Assembly: GCA_017354575.1 (NCBI GenBank)
Contig: JAFMQP010000236.1
Coordinates: forward strand, 1-6,443
DNA: 6,443 bases
Reading direction: 5' to 3'
DNA from: Acidothermales bacterium
GTDB lineage: Bacteria; Actinomycetota; Actinomycetes; Streptosporangiales; WHST01
The position numbers were made by a program, and so were the translations under genes. The notes under the pieces were generated by a model that was not told the origin of the DNA, searched no databases, and worked only from the letters and a program-made list of their open reading frames with translations. Below, in pieces: positions 5,686 through 6,443 of the stretch. The first letter of the stretch is position 1. The number at the start of each line of letters is the position of its first letter.

Positions 5686-6443
5686 TATGCCCCGCCGGTG
5701 CACGCGTTTGCCGTTGGCGCATCAGGGCGGCGAGTTGGGGCTCGGGCGCGAGCGCGTAGAGGCCGCCGCCGGTGCGGTCGGTGACCCAGATCTGCCCGCT
5801 CTCCTCCACCACCAGGTCGTTGAGCTGCGGGCCGGGCACGTCCGGCAGCCAGTGCGCGACCTCGGTGGGAGCCCTCGGATCGGACACGTCGTACACCCGC
5901 AGGCCCCCGCTGAAGTACGTGGCGAAGACGAGCGAGTCGCTGCGGTACGTGCCCGGCCGGTTCTCGTGCAGGTTGTGCGGCCCGAACCGCAGGCCGTCCG
6001 CCGCATGGTCGCCGGCGGGCGCGGGGAACGTGGCCCGCACGCACGGCGCCGTCAGGTCGGCGACGTCGACGACGCGGATCCGTCGTTCGGGTGCGTCCGT
6101 GCCGGCGCGAACCTGTTCGTCCGTACACACCAGCAGGCCGCGGCCCGGTAGCGGCAGGCACGTGTGGGTCTCGCCGCCGTCCCACCGCAGCCCGCCGATC
6201 CGTCGCGGCCGCGCGGGATCCGTGACGTCGAGCACGACCAGGTTCGCGTCGCCGTAGCCGAGGTACGCCACGGTGCCGTCGACCATCGCGTGGTGCGCCG
6301 CGTAGCGTGCCCCGACGGGCCAGTCGGGCGTCTCGCCCGGTCCCTGGCCCGGCCACCACCACCGGCCCACCTCGACGGGCGCAGCGGGGTCGGCGACGTC
6401 GAGCAGGACCCAGATGCGGTCGGTGAACCCGGACGGTGTGGCC
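5669..6443 (-). CDS. LVIVD-repeat beta-propeller protein (5' end outside window)
   Basis: The frame stays open to the right edge, so about 257 C-terminal residues are seen; the GTG at 6368-6370 is internal. Four copies of the LVIVD repeat are visible: WVLLDVADPAAPVEVGRW (about 6412-6359), LVVLDVTDPARPRRIGGL (about 6241-6188), IRVVDVADLTAPCVRATF (about 6079-6026) and LRVYDVSDPRAPTEVAHW (about 5902-5849). Such repeats form propeller blades. Between repeats lie conserved polar blocks, GPHNLHENRPG (about 5983-5951) with two His, GETHTCLPLPG, and a final NDLVV-x(6)-IWVTDRTGGGLY. No catalytic role is established for this family as far as I know; the His-rich block suggests metal binding, which is inference. 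Many relatives are exported, but the N-terminus is not visible. The stop lies inside the start region of the LacI-family gene (overlap of 8-35 bases depending on its start), so the two are probably co-transcribed. Confidence 0.87.
   Translation of the reverse strand, partial: ATPSGFTDRIWVLLDVADPAAPVEVGRWWWPGQGPGETPDWPVGARYAAHHAMVDGTVAYLGYGDANLVVLDVTDPARPRRIGGLRWDGGETHTCLPLPGRGLLVCTDEQVRAGTDAPERRIRVVDVADLTAPCVRATFPAPAGDHAADGLRFGPHNLHENRPGTYRSDSLVFATYFSGGLRVYDVSDPRAPTEVAHWLPDVPGPQLNDLVVEESGQIWVTDRTGGGLYALAPEPQLAALMRQRQTRAPAGHNARHE

Overview
The window is very GC-rich, tightly packed DNA with GTG starts, few T-runs and strong G/C preference at third codon positions. It reads as a high-GC actinobacterium. 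The best lineage clue is an acyl-CoA carboxylase beta subunit followed by a tiny epsilon subunit, a pairing typical of actinomycetes; the genus cannot be told from this sequence.

Layout from left to right. (1) 1-1070, plus strand: the C-terminal part of a Dyp-type haem peroxidase of the EfeB (deferrochelatase) type, running in from the left edge. (2) 1074-1718, minus strand: Maf nucleotide pyrophosphatase. It converges on efeB with only 3 bases between the stop codons, and a perfect 20-bp palindrome sits on the junction. (3) 1719-1814: short divergent intergenic region. (4) 1815-2525, plus strand: an unrecognised membrane-anchored, lysine-rich protein with four cysteines outside the membrane. 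(5) 2526-2752: convergent intergenic region holding a perfect 24-bp palindrome, a second hairpin directly beside it, and four tandem copies (the last incomplete) of a 20-bp unit. (6) 6443-2753, minus strand, transcribed right to left: LVIVD-repeat beta-propeller protein (runs off the right edge), LacI-family regulator, propionyl/acyl-CoA carboxylase beta chain, and acyl-CoA carboxylase epsilon chain. These four overlap or nearly touch and look like one operon.

How the genes fit together. The carboxyltransferase (PccB/AccD5-like) and the epsilon subunit form part of the complex that makes methylmalonyl-CoA (or malonyl-CoA) from propionyl-CoA (or acetyl-CoA). The biotinylated alpha chain is not in the window. 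In Mycobacterium tuberculosis the order is accD5-accE5-maf-sseA-Rv3284-accA3. Here accD5-accE and maf are still on the same strand in the same order, but an opposite-strand membrane-protein gene and a repeat-rich spacer separate them, and efeB follows maf. The LacI regulator 21 bases upstream of pccB is an unusual partner and may tie the carboxylase genes to a sugar-type signal.

I found no mobile element, CRISPR array, RNA gene, defence cassette or biosynthetic cluster. The least explained parts are the 2526-2752 spacer, the orphan membrane protein at 1815-2525, and the LVIVD/LacI/carboxylase grouping.
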